From AP-15 sp963747735 (GTDB lineage: Bacteria > Pseudomonadota > Alphaproteobacteria > ATCC43930 > CGMCC-115725), in assembly GCA_963747735.1 (NCBI GenBank), contig CAVVGE010000005.1:372001-436000 (forward strand): a stretch of DNA of 64,000 nucleotides, given 5' to 3'. Shown piece after piece: positions 35,912-46,287 of the stretch. The translations under genes were made by a program, and so were the position numbers. Position 1 is the stretch's first letter, and each line of letters opens with the position of its first letter. Below the pieces are notes generated by a model. That model saw only the letters and a list, made by a program, of their open reading frames with translations. It did no database searches and was not told where the DNA came from.

Positions 35912-37279
35912 ATGAAACGGCAGCTGCATCTGAACCTGTTTATCCACAGCCGTGGCCATCACGAGGCGTCGTGGCGCCATCCGGCGTCGTCGCCGCTGCC
36001 GCTCACGGATATCCGCTATTACGTCGATCTGGCGCAGCGCGCCGAGGCGGCGTTGTTCGATTCGATCTTTTTTGCCGACCAGCTGGCGCTCGGCGGCGAT
36101 GTCGCGCAGGCGCCGCGCACCTGGCTCGAGCCGATCACGGTGTTGGCCGCGATTGCGATGGCGACGAAGAGGGTCGGGCTGATCGCGACCGCGTCCACCA
36201 CCTATACCGAGCCCTTCAACCTCGCCCGCCAGTTCGCCTCGATCGACCATATCAGCAACGGCCGCGCCGCCTGGAACATCGTCACCTCGTGGCTCGCGAC
36301 CGCAGCGGAAAATTACGGCGGCGCCGGGCAGCCGAGCCATGCCGACCGCTACACCCGCGGCGAAGAATTCATGACTGTCGTCAACGCGCTGTGGGACAGC
36401 TGGGCCGCCGATGCCGTCATCGACGACCGCACCTCGGGCATCTATGCGCGCCGCGAGCGGATGACATCGATCAACCATCGCGGCGATTTCTATTCGGTCG
36501 CCGGGCCGCTCAACCTGCCGCGCTGCCCGCAGGGCCGCCCGGTGCTGGTGCAGGCAGGCTCGTCCGATACCGGCCGCCGCTTTGCCGCGCGGCACGCCGA
36601 CGCCGTCTTCACCGCCCACATGGCAAAGGCGACCGCCCAGGAATTCTATGCCGATCTAAAGCGGCTCGCCGCCGCCGAGGGGCGCTGGCCGGAGCACGTG
36701 CTGATCCTTCCCGGCCTCAGCCCGATGCTCGCCGCGACCGAAGCCGAGGCGCAGCGCCTGGCGCGCGAGGTCAACGAGCTGACCGACCCGGAGGTCGGGC
36801 GCAAGCGGCTCTCGGGCCGCTTCGGCGGGCATGATTTCTCGCATCTGCCGCTCGATCGCCCGCTCTCCCCCGCCGACTTTCCGGACACCGGCACGGTCGA
36901 GGCGGCGCGCAGCCGCACCGAGGTGATCCTCAACCTGGTGCGCCGCGACCAGCCGACCTTGCGCCAATTGCTCGGCTATCTCGCCGGCGCGCGCGGGCAT
37001 TTCGTGACTGCCGGGACGCCGGAGCAGATCGCCGCGCTGATTGAGGACTGGTTCGCCGACGGTGCCGCGGACGGGTTCAACATCATGCCGCCCTTGCTGC
37101 CGGCGCAGCTCGATGTGTTCAGCGCCGAAGTGATCCCGATCCTGCAGCGGCGCGGGCTCTTCCGGACCGAATACGCGGGGACGATGCTGCGCGACCATTA
37201 CGGTCTCAACTGGCCGCCAAGCGTCTTCGACCAGCCGGGCTGGACGCCGCAGCTGCGCGAGGCCGTCGCCGGCGTGTAG
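35912..37279 (+). CDS. LLM-class flavin-dependent monooxygenase (NtaA/SnaA/DszA type)
   Basis: A 455-residue two-component flavin monooxygenase. Features of the nitrilotriacetate/dibenzothiophene monooxygenase subgroup are visible: the start HLNLFIHSRGHHEASWRHP, FDSIFFADQLAL, the ISNGRAAWNIVTSW segment near 125 and HADRYTRGEEFM near 155. GRPVLVQAGSSDTGRRFAA near 215 also fits. It needs reduced FMN from a separate reductase, which is not nearby. The substrate is unknown. ATG 35912 is preferred over an upstream ATG at 35894. Confidence 0.9.
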   Translation: MKRQLHLNLFIHSRGHHEASWRHPASSPLPLTDIRYYVDLAQRAEAALFDSIFFADQLALGGDVAQAPRTWLEPITVLAAIAMATKRVGLIATASTTYTEPFNLARQFASIDHISNGRAAWNIVTSWLATAAENYGGAGQPSHADRYTRGEEFMTVVNALWDSWAADAVIDDRTSGIYARRERMTSINHRGDFYSVAGPLNLPRCPQGRPVLVQAGSSDTGRRFAARHADAVFTAHMAKATAQEFYADLKRLAAAEGRWPEHVLILPGLSPMLAATEAEAQRLAREVNELTDPEVGRKRLSGRFGGHDFSHLPLDRPLSPADFPDTGTVEAARSRTEVILNLVRRDQPTLRQLLGYLAGARGHFVTAGTPEQIAALIEDWFADGAADGFNIMPPLLPAQLDVFSAEVIPILQRRGLFRTEYAGTMLRDHYGLNWPPSVFDQPGWTPQLREAVAGV

Positions 37280-37460
37280 CGGCGCCTCTACCGTGCCCGA
37301 GACGGGATCCGAACCGGGATGCGCCTGACGCCGGTTTGAGCCTGTGCAAGAACCGGGGTGCCTGGCGAGCGAGAGCCGCGGGTCCTCGGCGCCGATTGCG
37401 GCGGCAGCCGGTTTCGGTGGCCGCACCGTTGGTATAAGACCCAGAGGGCGGAGGTCGGTC

Positions 37461-37718
37461 GTGAGCGCGCATCAATATCGCTACACCGTTTTGTTCGAGC
37501 CTGCCGAAGAGGGCGGTTACGTCGTCACCTGTCCGTCGCTGCCGGGGTTGGTGACGGAGGGCGATACGCTTGAGGAGGCCCGTGCGATGGCGGCCGACGC
37601 GGTGCGCGGTTACCTCGAAGCGCTTGCCAAAGACGGTCGGCCGATCCCTCGCGAAGACCCGCCGTCGCGGCACGACATCATCGCCGAAACGGTCGCCGTC
37701 GCCATCGAGGAGGCGTGA
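37461..37718 (+). CDS. hicB: HicB-type antitoxin
   Basis: An 85-residue antitoxin with the HicB partial RNase-H-like fold: YRYTVLFEPAEEGGYVVTCPSLPGLVTEGDTLEEA, then the helix AAVRGYLEAL-like region and PIPRED. It starts at GTG 37461. Its TGA overlaps the GTG of hicA. In this pair the antitoxin comes first. Confidence 0.9.
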   Translation: MSAHQYRYTVLFEPAEEGGYVVTCPSLPGLVTEGDTLEEARAMAADAVRGYLEALAKDGRPIPREDPPSRHDIIAETVAVAIEEA

Positions 37719-37942
37719 GCGGTCTGCCCGTCGTCCGGCCGCGCCAACTGATCCGCGCGCTGGAACGGGCCGGCTTCGTCGTGCACCATATTCGCGGCAG
37801 TCATTATTACCTGCGCCATCCGGACAGGCCGGGAGTGCTTATTACCATCCCGTTTCACAACCGGGACCTGAAGCGCGGAACGCTGCACGCGATCCTCCGC
37901 CAGGCCGAGCTCGGCTTCGACGATTTGCGCCGCCTGTTGTAA
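37715..37942 (+). CDS. hicA: HicA-type toxin
   Basis: A 75-residue mRNA interferase of the HicA family. The dsRBD-like pattern is complete: PRQLIRALERAGFVVHHIRG, the catalytic-histidine segment SHYYLRHP, ITIPFHNRDLKRGTLHAILRQAELG. It starts at a GTG overlapping the hicB stop (GTGA), which ties its translation to that of the antitoxin. Confidence 0.92.
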   Translation: MSGLPVVRPRQLIRALERAGFVVHHIRGSHYYLRHPDRPGVLITIPFHNRDLKRGTLHAILRQAELGFDDLRRLL

Positions 37943-38035
37943 ATGGGGCGGCTTTCGGCCCGCGACACCGCGGCCCTCTTCGAATAGCTTAGGGGTGGGC
38001 TATTGCCTCGAACTGCCTCGGATCGGAGACGCTCG

Positions 38036-39580
38036 ATGAACGGCGCGGAAAGCCTGGTGCGCACCTTGGTCGGCGGCGGCGTCGATCACTGCTTTGCCAA
38101 TCCCGGCACCTCGGAGATGCATTTCGTCGCGGCGCTCGACCGGGTGGAAGGCATGCGCTGCGTGCTGGGGTTGTTCGAAGGCGTCGTCACCGGGGCGGCC
38201 GACGGCTATGCCCGGATGAGCGAAAAGCCGGCGGCGACCCTGCTCCATCTCGGCCCCGGCCTTGCCAACGGCCTCGCCAACATCCACAACGCCAACAAGG
38301 CGTCGAGCCCGATGGTCAACATCGTCGGCGACCACGCCACCTACCACCGCAAATACGATGCGCCGCTGACCTCCGACATCGAAGGATTGGCGCGGCCTTC
38401 CTCGCACTGGGTCAAGACCTCGCCCGATGCCAAATCGATCGCCGCCGACGGCGCTGCTGCCATTTCCGCCGCGCGCCAGCCGCCCGGCCAAATCGCGACC
38501 CTGATCCTGCCGGCCGACACCGCCTGGAACGAGGGCTCGGGCCCGGCGGCTGTGGCACCGGCGCCGGCGTCACAGCCGGTGTCGAGCGAAGCGGTGGCCG
38601 AGGCAGCGCGGGCGCTGCGCTCGGGCGAGCCGGCGCTGATCCTCCTCACCGGCCGCGCCTTGCGGGCCGACGGGCTGGAGCTTGCCGCCCGCATCGCCGC
38701 CAAAACCGGGGCGCGGCTGCTGGCGCAGGGCTCGAACGCGCGCACCCAGCGCGGGCGCGGGCGGGTCTTTGTCGAGCGCATCCCCTATGTCGTCGATCAG
38801 GCGGTCAAGGTATTGGCCGGGCTCAAGCATATCGTCCTGGTCGGGGCCAAGATGCCGGTCGCGTTTTTTGCCTATCCCGACAAGCCGAGCCTCTTGGCGC
38901 CGCCCGGCGCCCAAGGCCATGTGCTGGCCCGTCTCGACGAGGATTTGATCGGCGCGCTCGAAGCCCTGGCCGACGAGGTCGGCGCCCGCTCGACCCCGGC
39001 ACCGGTCGGCAACGAGCCGCCGGGTCCGCCGGCGACCGGGCGGATCACGCCCGAAACGCTCGGCGCCTCGCTCGCGGCACTCCTGCCGGAAAACGCGATC
39101 GTCGCCGACGAAGCGGTCACGACCGGGCGCGGCTTTTTCGCGCCGACCCGTGCGGCTGCCCCGCACGACTGGCTTTCCAACATGGGCGGGTCGATCGGGC
39201 TCGGCCTGCCGGTGGCGACCGGGGCCGCAATCGCCTGCCCCGACCGCAAAGTCGTCTGCCTCGAAGGCGACGGCAGCGGCATGTACACGCTTCAGTCGCT
39301 GTGGACGCAGGCGCGCGAAGGGCTCGACGTGACGACGCTGCTGTTCTCGAACCGCAGCTACGCGATCCTAAAGGGCGAGCTCGCCAATGTCGGCGCCGGC
39401 AACCCCGGCCGCAAGGCGCTCGACATGCTCGACCTCGACCGGCCCGATCTCGATTGGGTGGCCTTGGCCAAAGGCATGGGGGTGCCGGGCGCGCGTGTCG
39501 AGACCATGGAGGAATTCAACCGGCGGCTCGCCGAGGGCATCGCCGCACCTGGTCCTTACCTAATCGAGGTCGTCGTCTGA
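38036..39580 (+). CDS. Acetolactate synthase-like TPP-dependent enzyme
   Basis: A 514-residue thiamine-diphosphate enzyme of the acetolactate synthase/benzoylformate decarboxylase superfamily. The N-terminal Pyr domain has the activating glutamate in VLGLFEGVVTGAADGYARM near residue 50. The C-terminal PP domain has the TPP-Mg motif GDGSGMYTLQSLWTQAREG then the FSNRSYAIL segment near 410. No small subunit (ilvH) is adjacent and the sequence is shorter than true IlvB, so it may be a 2-oxo-acid decarboxylase or oxalyl-CoA-like enzyme. ATG 38036 gives the family N terminus. Confidence 0.85.
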   Translation: MNGAESLVRTLVGGGVDHCFANPGTSEMHFVAALDRVEGMRCVLGLFEGVVTGAADGYARMSEKPAATLLHLGPGLANGLANIHNANKASSPMVNIVGDHATYHRKYDAPLTSDIEGLARPSSHWVKTSPDAKSIAADGAAAISAARQPPGQIATLILPADTAWNEGSGPAAVAPAPASQPVSSEAVAEAARALRSGEPALILLTGRALRADGLELAARIAAKTGARLLAQGSNARTQRGRGRVFVERIPYVVDQAVKVLAGLKHIVLVGAKMPVAFFAYPDKPSLLAPPGAQGHVLARLDEDLIGALEALADEVGARSTPAPVGNEPPGPPATGRITPETLGASLAALLPENAIVADEAVTTGRGFFAPTRAAAPHDWLSNMGGSIGLGLPVATGAAIACPDRKVVCLEGDGSGMYTLQSLWTQAREGLDVTTLLFSNRSYAILKGELANVGAGNPGRKALDMLDLDRPDLDWVALAKGMGVPGARVETMEEFNRRLAEGIAAPGPYLIEVVV

Positions 39581-39696
39581 CGCGCAGACTGGGGAACCGT
39601 TGCGCGCCGCGGTTGGTTGACCGCACAAATGCCCAAAAGTTCTGCGGCATTGATCGTCGGCTGCGATCTGGCGCGGCGACGGGCGGTTGACCGGGG

Positions 39697-42600
39697 GTGA
39701 ATTTCGTGCGCGACGGCCTGCGTATCTATAACCTCTTTCCGACATTGGCCGGGACCGTTCGGCAATGGGCCGAACATCTGCCGCGCATTGCGGCGATGGG
39801 CTTCAACGCGGTCTATCTCAACCCGTTTCATTTTCCCGGATTTTCCGGAAGTCTTTACGCCGTCAAGGATTATTACCGGCTGAACCCGCGGCTGCGCGGT
39901 GGCGAGAGCATCGGCGACGACCGGCTGCTGAGCGAATTCACCGCCGCGGCAAAAGAGTGCAGGCTGCGCGTGATCATGGATCTCGTGCTCAACCATACCT
40001 CGAAGGACAGCGAGCTGGCGCGCCGCCATCCCGATTGGTTTGCGCATGACGCGAAGGGTGCGATTCTCACGCCCTCGGCGAGCGACCCGGCCGATCCGCG
40101 CCGCAAAACCGAATGGGGCGACCTCGCCGAGCTCGATTACCGGGGACCGCGGCGCGACGAAGTCGTGGCTTATTTTAAGGATGTCGTGGGCCATTATCTG
40201 GGTCTCGGGTTTGGCGGGTTTCGCTGTGACGCGGCCTATAAGGTGCCGACCGAAATCTGGCGAACCCTGACCGATGCCGCCAAGACGGCCATGCCCGATG
40301 CGTTGTTCTGCGCCGAGACCGTGGGCGCGCCAAAGGAGGCCGTGCTGGCGCTCGCCGGCGCCGGCTTCGACTACCTATACAACAGCGTCAAATGGTGGGA
40401 TTTCAAAAGCCCGTGGCTGCTCGACCAATATGAGTTGTTTCGACATATCGCGCCGTCGATCGGCTTTCCCGAGAGCCACGACACACCGCGGCTGGTAGCC
40501 GAATTGCGCGCCGCCGGGACGCCGGAAACCGAGATCGAGCCACGCTATCGCCAAGCTTACGCCTTTGCCGCGGCATATTCTGCGGGTGTGTTGATGCCGA
40601 TGGGCTTCGAATTCGGATGGGAGCGGCGGTTGCCGGTGGTGATGCGAGGCGACGAGCCGCCGGAGCCGAAGCGGTTCGACCTCAGCCCCTTTATTAGCGA
40701 GGTCAATGCCGAGAAATCGGCGGTTCCCCCGTTGAACGAGGAAGGGCCGCAACGGCTGGTGTCGAGCGGGCAGGACGGGCTCATCGTGCTGGAGCGGCGA
40801 GCGGCGAGCACGGACGATCGGGCGCTGATCCTCGTCAACCGCGACCCGCGGCAGCCGCGCGTGTTCGAGGGCGCGCCGGCGCCATATCCGGTTGCCGTCG
40901 AGCCGCTCGCGGTACGGGTGGTGCGCCTATCGGCCAATGTGAAACCGCATTCGGCGATGCCGGATCTGTGGCGGCCCGCGGCGCGGATCCAGATCGAGGA
41001 CGTCTATCCGCAGCTCGATGGCGGCCGCTACCCGGTGAAGCGCATCGAAGGCGATTTCTTCGAGGTTTGGGCCGATATTTTTCGCGACGGTCACGATAAG
41101 CTGCGGGCGGCGGTCAAATACCGTCACGAAAACGGACCGTGGCAGGAAGCGCCGCTCGAATTCTTCGACAACGACCGCTGGGTCGGGCGCTTTCGCCTCA
41201 CTCGGCCCGGCGTGTGGCGCTACACGATCGAGGCCTGGACCGACCGCTTCGAAAGCTGGCGCGAAGAAATCGAGAAAAAGCGCGAAGCCGGGCAAGGACA
41301 TTTCGCTCGAGCTGCGCGAAGGCAGGGCAATCCTCGCCGAAGCGTCGGGCGCGGCCAAAGCCGAAGACGCAAACGCCATCCGCCGGCTGCTCGACGAATT
41401 CGATCGCAGCGACGAGGCGAGCCGCGCCGCGTTGCTTTTGTCCCGCCCGGTGCAAGAGCTGATGGCGCGCAACACGACGCGACCCGACCCGACAACCGCG
41501 ATGCCGGAGATCGAGGTCGTCGTCGACCGCAAGGCGGCGCGATTTTCGGCATGGTACGAGATGTTCGCGCGCAGCCAGGGCCGCGAGCCCGGCAAAAGCG
41601 CCACCTTCGACGACTGTATTGCGCGCCTTCCCGAAATCGCAGGGCTCGGCTTCGATGTCGTCTATTTGCCGCCGATCCATCCGATCGGCCGAGTGAACCG
41701 CAAAGGGAAAAACAACGAGCCGCGCGCCGCACCCGGCGACCCAGGCAGCCCTTACGCAATCGGCTCGAACGATGGCGGCCATTGCGCGGTCGAGCCGGGG
41801 CTCGGCACGCTCGACGATTTCCGTCGCTTTGTCCGCGCTGCATCAGCGCACGGGTTGGAGGTGGCGCTCGATTTCGCCGTGCAATGCGCCCCCGACCATC
41901 CTTGGGTGCGCGAGCACCCGCAATGGTTTCGCTTTCGCCCGGACGGCTCGCTCCGATACGCCGAGAATCCGCCCAAAAAGTACGAAGACATCGTCAATTT
42001 CGATTTCGACACAAGCGACCGCGATGCTTTATGGGCGGCGCTGCGCGACATTGTGCTGTTCTGGGTCGGTGAGGGCGTGCGCCTCTTTCGCGTCGACAAC
42101 CCGCACACCAAGCCGGTGCCGTTTTGGGAATGGCTGATCCGCGAGGTCAAACAACACTGCCCCGAAGCGATTTTCCTGGCCGAAGCCTTTACCCGCCCGA
42201 AAATGATGCGGGCGTTGGCCAAAGCGGGGTTCAGCCAGTCCTATACCTATTTCACTTGGCGCAATACGAAGAGCGAGCTGACCGAATATCTGACCGAGCT
42301 GACGCAGTTTCCGGCCAGCGAATATTTTCGCCCGAACTTTTTTACCAACACGCCCGACATTCTGCCGGAATTTTTACAGCAGGGCGGTCGGGCCGCGTTT
42401 CGCATCCGCCTGGTGCTGGCCGCGACCCTCTCGCCCGCCTACGGCATCTACAATGGTTTTGAATTATGCGAGAAGACGCCGCTGCCGGGGCGTGAGGAAT
42501 ACCTGAGCTCCGAGAAATACGAATATAAAGTCTGGGACTGGGACCGGACCGGCAACATCAAAGAGGATATCCGCACCCTCAACCGCTTTCGCCGCGACAA

Positions 42601-42916
42601 TCCGGCATTGCAGAAATTTCCGAACCTGCGCTTTCTCGACTGCGACGAGGCGAGCATCCTCGCCTACGCAAAGATCTCCGCCGACCCGCCGAACGCCGTC
42701 GTGGTCGTCGTCAACCTCGATCCGCATGCCGTTCACGAGGGCGAGGTCGAGCTGCCGTTGACGGCGCTCGGCTTGACCGACGAGGACGAATTTGAGCTGG
42801 CCGAGGCGTTTGCCGGGACCGTGTCTCGGCTGCGCGGGGCCCGCCAGCGCTTTCGCCTCGACCCCGAGATCAACCCTTCGTTGATCTTTCGCCTCTCAGC
42901 CTCGCAACGCGCATGA
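39697..42916 (+). pseudogene. glgE: GlgE, maltose-1-phosphate maltosyltransferase with N-terminal GH13 domain; frameshifted
   Basis: Corrected for one extra G at 41290-41292, this encodes 1072 residues in three parts. An N-terminal GH13 barrel (about 1-410) keeps the conserved regions DLVLNH, GFRCDAAY, CAETVG and ESHDTPR. The maltosyltransferase N-terminal domain (about 425-560) starts at RIQIEDVYPQLDGG. The GlgE catalytic part shows FRVDNPHTKP, FLAEAFTRP and FTNTPDIL. GlgE extends alpha-1,4-glucans with maltose 1-phosphate. The gene starts at GTG 39697. Its stop overlaps the treS start. The downstream half alone lacks the N-terminal domain, so a true shift would probably kill the enzyme. Confidence 0.88.
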
Positions 42917-45900
42917 GCCCGCCCGACGATGCTGCGGCGCCGCTGCCGCATGGCGACACGGCGGCGCGGCCGGCGACCCCGGACCCGCTGTGGTACAAGG
43001 ACGCCATTATTTATCAACTGCACGTCAAGGCGTTTTTCGACGCCGACGACGACGGCATCGGCGATTTTCAAGGGCTGTGCCGCAAGCTCGATTATCTGCA
43101 GGACCTCGGCGTAACGGCGCTGTGGCTGCTGCCGTTCTACCCCTCACCCTTGCGCGACGACGGCTATGACATCGCGGACTATAAAAGCATCAACCCGTCC
43201 TATGGCCGGATGCACGACTTCAAGGTTTTTGTTCGCGAAGCGCATCGGCGCAATCTGCGCGTCATCACCGAGCTTGTGATCAATCACACCTCGGACCAGC
43301 ATCCGTGGTTTCAACGCGCGCGCCACGCGAAGCCCGCCTCGCCCTGGCGCGATTTCTATGTGTGGAGCGACAACGACCAGAAATTCCCCGAAACCCGCGT
43401 TATCTTCGTCGATTCCGAGAAATCGAACTGGGCCTGGGACCCGGTGGCCCAGTCGTATTATTGGCATCGGTTTTATGCGCACCAGCCAGACTTGAATTTC
43501 GACAATCCGCGGGTGTTCCGTGCCGTTGCCGAGGTCATGAAGTTCTGGCTCGATCTCGGGGTGGACGGGTTGCGCCTGGACGCCGTCCCCTACTTGATCG
43601 AGCGCGAAGGCACGACCAACGAAAACCTGCCCGAGACGCACGAGATCCTGCGCCGGCTGCGCGGTGAGCTCGACCGGCATTACGGCGACCGCATGCTGCT
43701 GGCCGAGGCCAATCAATGGCCCGAGGACGTATTGCAATATTTCGGCGCCGGCGACGAATGCCACATGGCGTTTCACTTTCCGCTGATGCCGCGCATCTAC
43801 ATGGCGGTATCGACCGAGGACCGCCATCCGATCACCGATATCATGCGCCAGACGCCGGACATCCCGGCGACCTGCCAATGGGCGGTGTTCCTGCGCAATC
43901 ACGACGAGCTGACCCTGGAAATGGTGACCGATAGCGAGCGCGACTATCTGTGGAACCATTACGCCGCCGATCGGCGTGCCCGCATCAATCTGGGGATCCG
44001 CCGGCGGCTGGCGCCATTGATGGAAAACGACCGGCGCCGGATCGAATTGCTGAACGCGCTGTTGATCTCGATGCCGGGAACGCCGGTCATCTATTACGGC
44101 GACGAGATCGGCATGGGGGACAACGTCTTTCTGCGCGACCGCGACGGCGTGCGCACGCCGATGCAATGGACCTTCGACCGCAATGGCGGCTTTTCCAGAA
44201 CCGACCCGGAGCGGCTTTACCTGCCGCCGATCATGGATTCGGTCTATGGCTTCGAAGCGGTCAATGTCGAGTCGCAAAGCCGTTCGCCGTCGTCATTGTT
44301 GAATTGGATGAAGCGGTTGATCGGCGCCCGCCGGGCGCGCCGGGCATTCGGGCGCGGCACGTTGCGCTTTCTTTATCCGTCGAACCGCAAAGTCATAGCC
44401 TATTTGCGCAGCTACGAGGACGAGACGATCCTGTGCGTTGCCAATCTGTCGCGCTCGGCCCAAGCGGTCGAGCTGGATCTGGCGGAATATCGCGGTCGTC
44501 AGCCGATCGAGCTGCTGGGGCGCAGCGTGTTTCCGTTGGTCGGCGAGGCGCCTTACATGCTGACCTTGCAGGCGCACAGCTTTTTCTGGTTCGACCTGGT
44601 GCCGAGCTCGCAGGATTCGACGAGCTTACAGGCGCCGCTGCCGGAATTTGTAACCTTGGTCATGCCGCAAGGGTGGGCCGACCTGTTCCGCCCGCACAAT
44701 CTCCAGCAGCTCGAAAGCGACATCATCCCGGCGTTTTTGCCGCGCCAGCGCTGGTTCGCTGCTAAAGACCAGCGGATCGCCGGGGTTTCGGTGCTGGCGC
44801 ACGGCGAGGTCGCCGGTGCTGCGCAGGACGGTGCCGCCGCCGAAACCTATCTCGCCGCTGCGGTCGAGGCGACGTTGCGAGGCGGCGACCGGCAATCCTA
44901 TTTTTTGCCGTGCGCCACCGTCTGGTCACCGGCCGAGACCGACCTGCGTTTGGGGCTCGCCGCGATGACATTGGCCGAGCTGCGCCAGTTTCGCCGCGAA
45001 GGCGCGGTGGTCGATGCGCTGTCGCAAGACGGCTTTGCGCTGGCGCTGATGGATGCGATTGCGCGCGGCGCCACGCTGCCGCTCGACGGCGGCGAGATCC
45101 GATGCGCATGGACCCCGAGCTATGGCGACGCGCCCGTGCCGGAGCAGCTAACAGTGCGGCGCGGCGGCGGTGTCGAGCAATCGAACAGCTCGGTCTTCTT
45201 CGCCGAATACGGCATGCTGAAGCTGTATCGGCGGCTCGAGCCGGGACCGCACCCCGAAATCGAGATGACGCGGTTTCTCGTCGAACGTGCCGGGTTCGCC
45301 AATACCCCGCCGCCGCTCGCCACGCTCGAATTGATGCTCGGCGGCGCGGCCGGGCCGCCACGGCGGATGGCCTTGGGGCTGCTGTTTGGTTTTGTCCGCA
45401 ATCAAGGCGACGGCTGGACCCAGGCTCTCAACTACTTGACGCGCTATCTCGACGACGCGCTGGTGGCCGGCGACGAAAGGTCGTCCGAGCTGCCTGATCC
45501 CGACCTGTTCTTTTTGGCTCTCGCCCGCCAGATCGGCATCCGCACCGGCGAGATGCACCGCGCCCTGGCAGAAAAGACGGCAGACGACCCTGGCTTTGTG
45601 CCCGAGCCGGTCACGCGTGACGATATCGTGCAGTGGCGCAGCGCATTGGAGAGCGAGGCCGGCGCGATGCTGGCGCGGCTCGAGCGCGAGCGTGCCCGGC
45701 TGCCCGAACGTGCGCGCGAGCCGGCCGACCGGGTGTTGGCCGCGCGCGACTTGCTGCTCGCTGAAGTTCGCACCCTGCTGCCCGATGAAATCGCGGCGCA
45801 GAAAACGCGGGTCCATGGCGATTATCACCTGGGCCAAACCATCGTGGTGCAGAACGACTTCTTCATCGTCGATTTCGAAGGCGAGCCGGCGCGCCCGCTA

Positions 45901-46287
45901 GCCGAGCGCCGGGCCAAAAATTCGCCATTGCGCGACGTCGCCGGGATGATCCGTTCATTCGACTATGCTGCGGTAGCCGCGGTGCGGCAGCTGGCTGAAA
46001 CTCGGGCCGCGGCGGAGCCGCGCATGACCGAGCTTGCCGAAAGCTGGCGCCAGCGTGCGGTCGACGGCTTCCGCGCCGCCTACCGCAAGACGATGCGCGG
46101 TTGCGCCGCCTATCCTTCGAGCAAAAAGCAGGTCCGCGACCTGACTGCGTTCTTCACGCTCGAAAAGGCGATCTACGAGGTTTCCTACGAGCTGGCGAAC
46201 CGCCCGGCATGGGTGGATATCCCGCTTCTCGGCATTCTTCGGATGTTCGACCGGACCAAGGCAGCGGCAAGTGGCGCGGCGAGCTGA
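42913..46287 (+). CDS. treS: Trehalose synthase fused to maltokinase
   Basis: A 1124-residue fusion. The TreS part (about 25-560) interconverts trehalose and maltose; its GH13 residues are in VDGLRLDAVPYL, LLAEANQWPED and FLRNHDELTLEM. The maltokinase part (Mak/Pep2, about 595-1115) phosphorylates maltose; it opens FLPRQRWFAAKDQRI and has the kinase motif VHGDYHLGQ near 968 and IVDFEGEP near 985. The product, maltose 1-phosphate, is the GlgE substrate. The start overlaps the glgE stop (ATGA), and the 3' end overlaps glgB by 17 bases. Confidence 0.95.
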   Translation: MSPPDDAAAPLPHGDTAARPATPDPLWYKDAIIYQLHVKAFFDADDDGIGDFQGLCRKLDYLQDLGVTALWLLPFYPSPLRDDGYDIADYKSINPSYGRMHDFKVFVREAHRRNLRVITELVINHTSDQHPWFQRARHAKPASPWRDFYVWSDNDQKFPETRVIFVDSEKSNWAWDPVAQSYYWHRFYAHQPDLNFDNPRVFRAVAEVMKFWLDLGVDGLRLDAVPYLIEREGTTNENLPETHEILRRLRGELDRHYGDRMLLAEANQWPEDVLQYFGAGDECHMAFHFPLMPRIYMAVSTEDRHPITDIMRQTPDIPATCQWAVFLRNHDELTLEMVTDSERDYLWNHYAADRRARINLGIRRRLAPLMENDRRRIELLNALLISMPGTPVIYYGDEIGMGDNVFLRDRDGVRTPMQWTFDRNGGFSRTDPERLYLPPIMDSVYGFEAVNVESQSRSPSSLLNWMKRLIGARRARRAFGRGTLRFLYPSNRKVIAYLRSYEDETILCVANLSRSAQAVELDLAEYRGRQPIELLGRSVFPLVGEAPYMLTLQAHSFFWFDLVPSSQDSTSLQAPLPEFVTLVMPQGWADLFRPHNLQQLESDIIPAFLPRQRWFAAKDQRIAGVSVLAHGEVAGAAQDGAAAETYLAAAVEATLRGGDRQSYFLPCATVWSPAETDLRLGLAAMTLAELRQFRREGAVVDALSQDGFALALMDAIARGATLPLDGGEIRCAWTPSYGDAPVPEQLTVRRGGGVEQSNSSVFFAEYGMLKLYRRLEPGPHPEIEMTRFLVERAGFANTPPPLATLELMLGGAAGPPRRMALGLLFGFVRNQGDGWTQALNYLTRYLDDALVAGDERSSELPDPDLFFLALARQIGIRTGEMHRALAEKTADDPGFVPEPVTRDDIVQWRSALESEAGAMLARLERERARLPERAREPADRVLAARDLLLAEVRTLLPDEIAAQKTRVHGDYHLGQTIVVQNDFFIVDFEGEPARPLAERRAKNSPLRDVAGMIRSFDYAAVAAVRQLAETRAAAEPRMTELAESWRQRAVDGFRAAYRKTMRGCAAYPSSKKQVRDLTAFFTLEKAIYEVSYELANRPAWVDIPLLGILRMFDRTKAAASGAAS

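Noticed and set aside
41290..42072. The C-terminal 260 residues of the uncorrected glgE frame
   Set aside because: They are arginine- and proline-rich and unlike any family, while the neighbouring frame continues the GlgE sequence without a gap.
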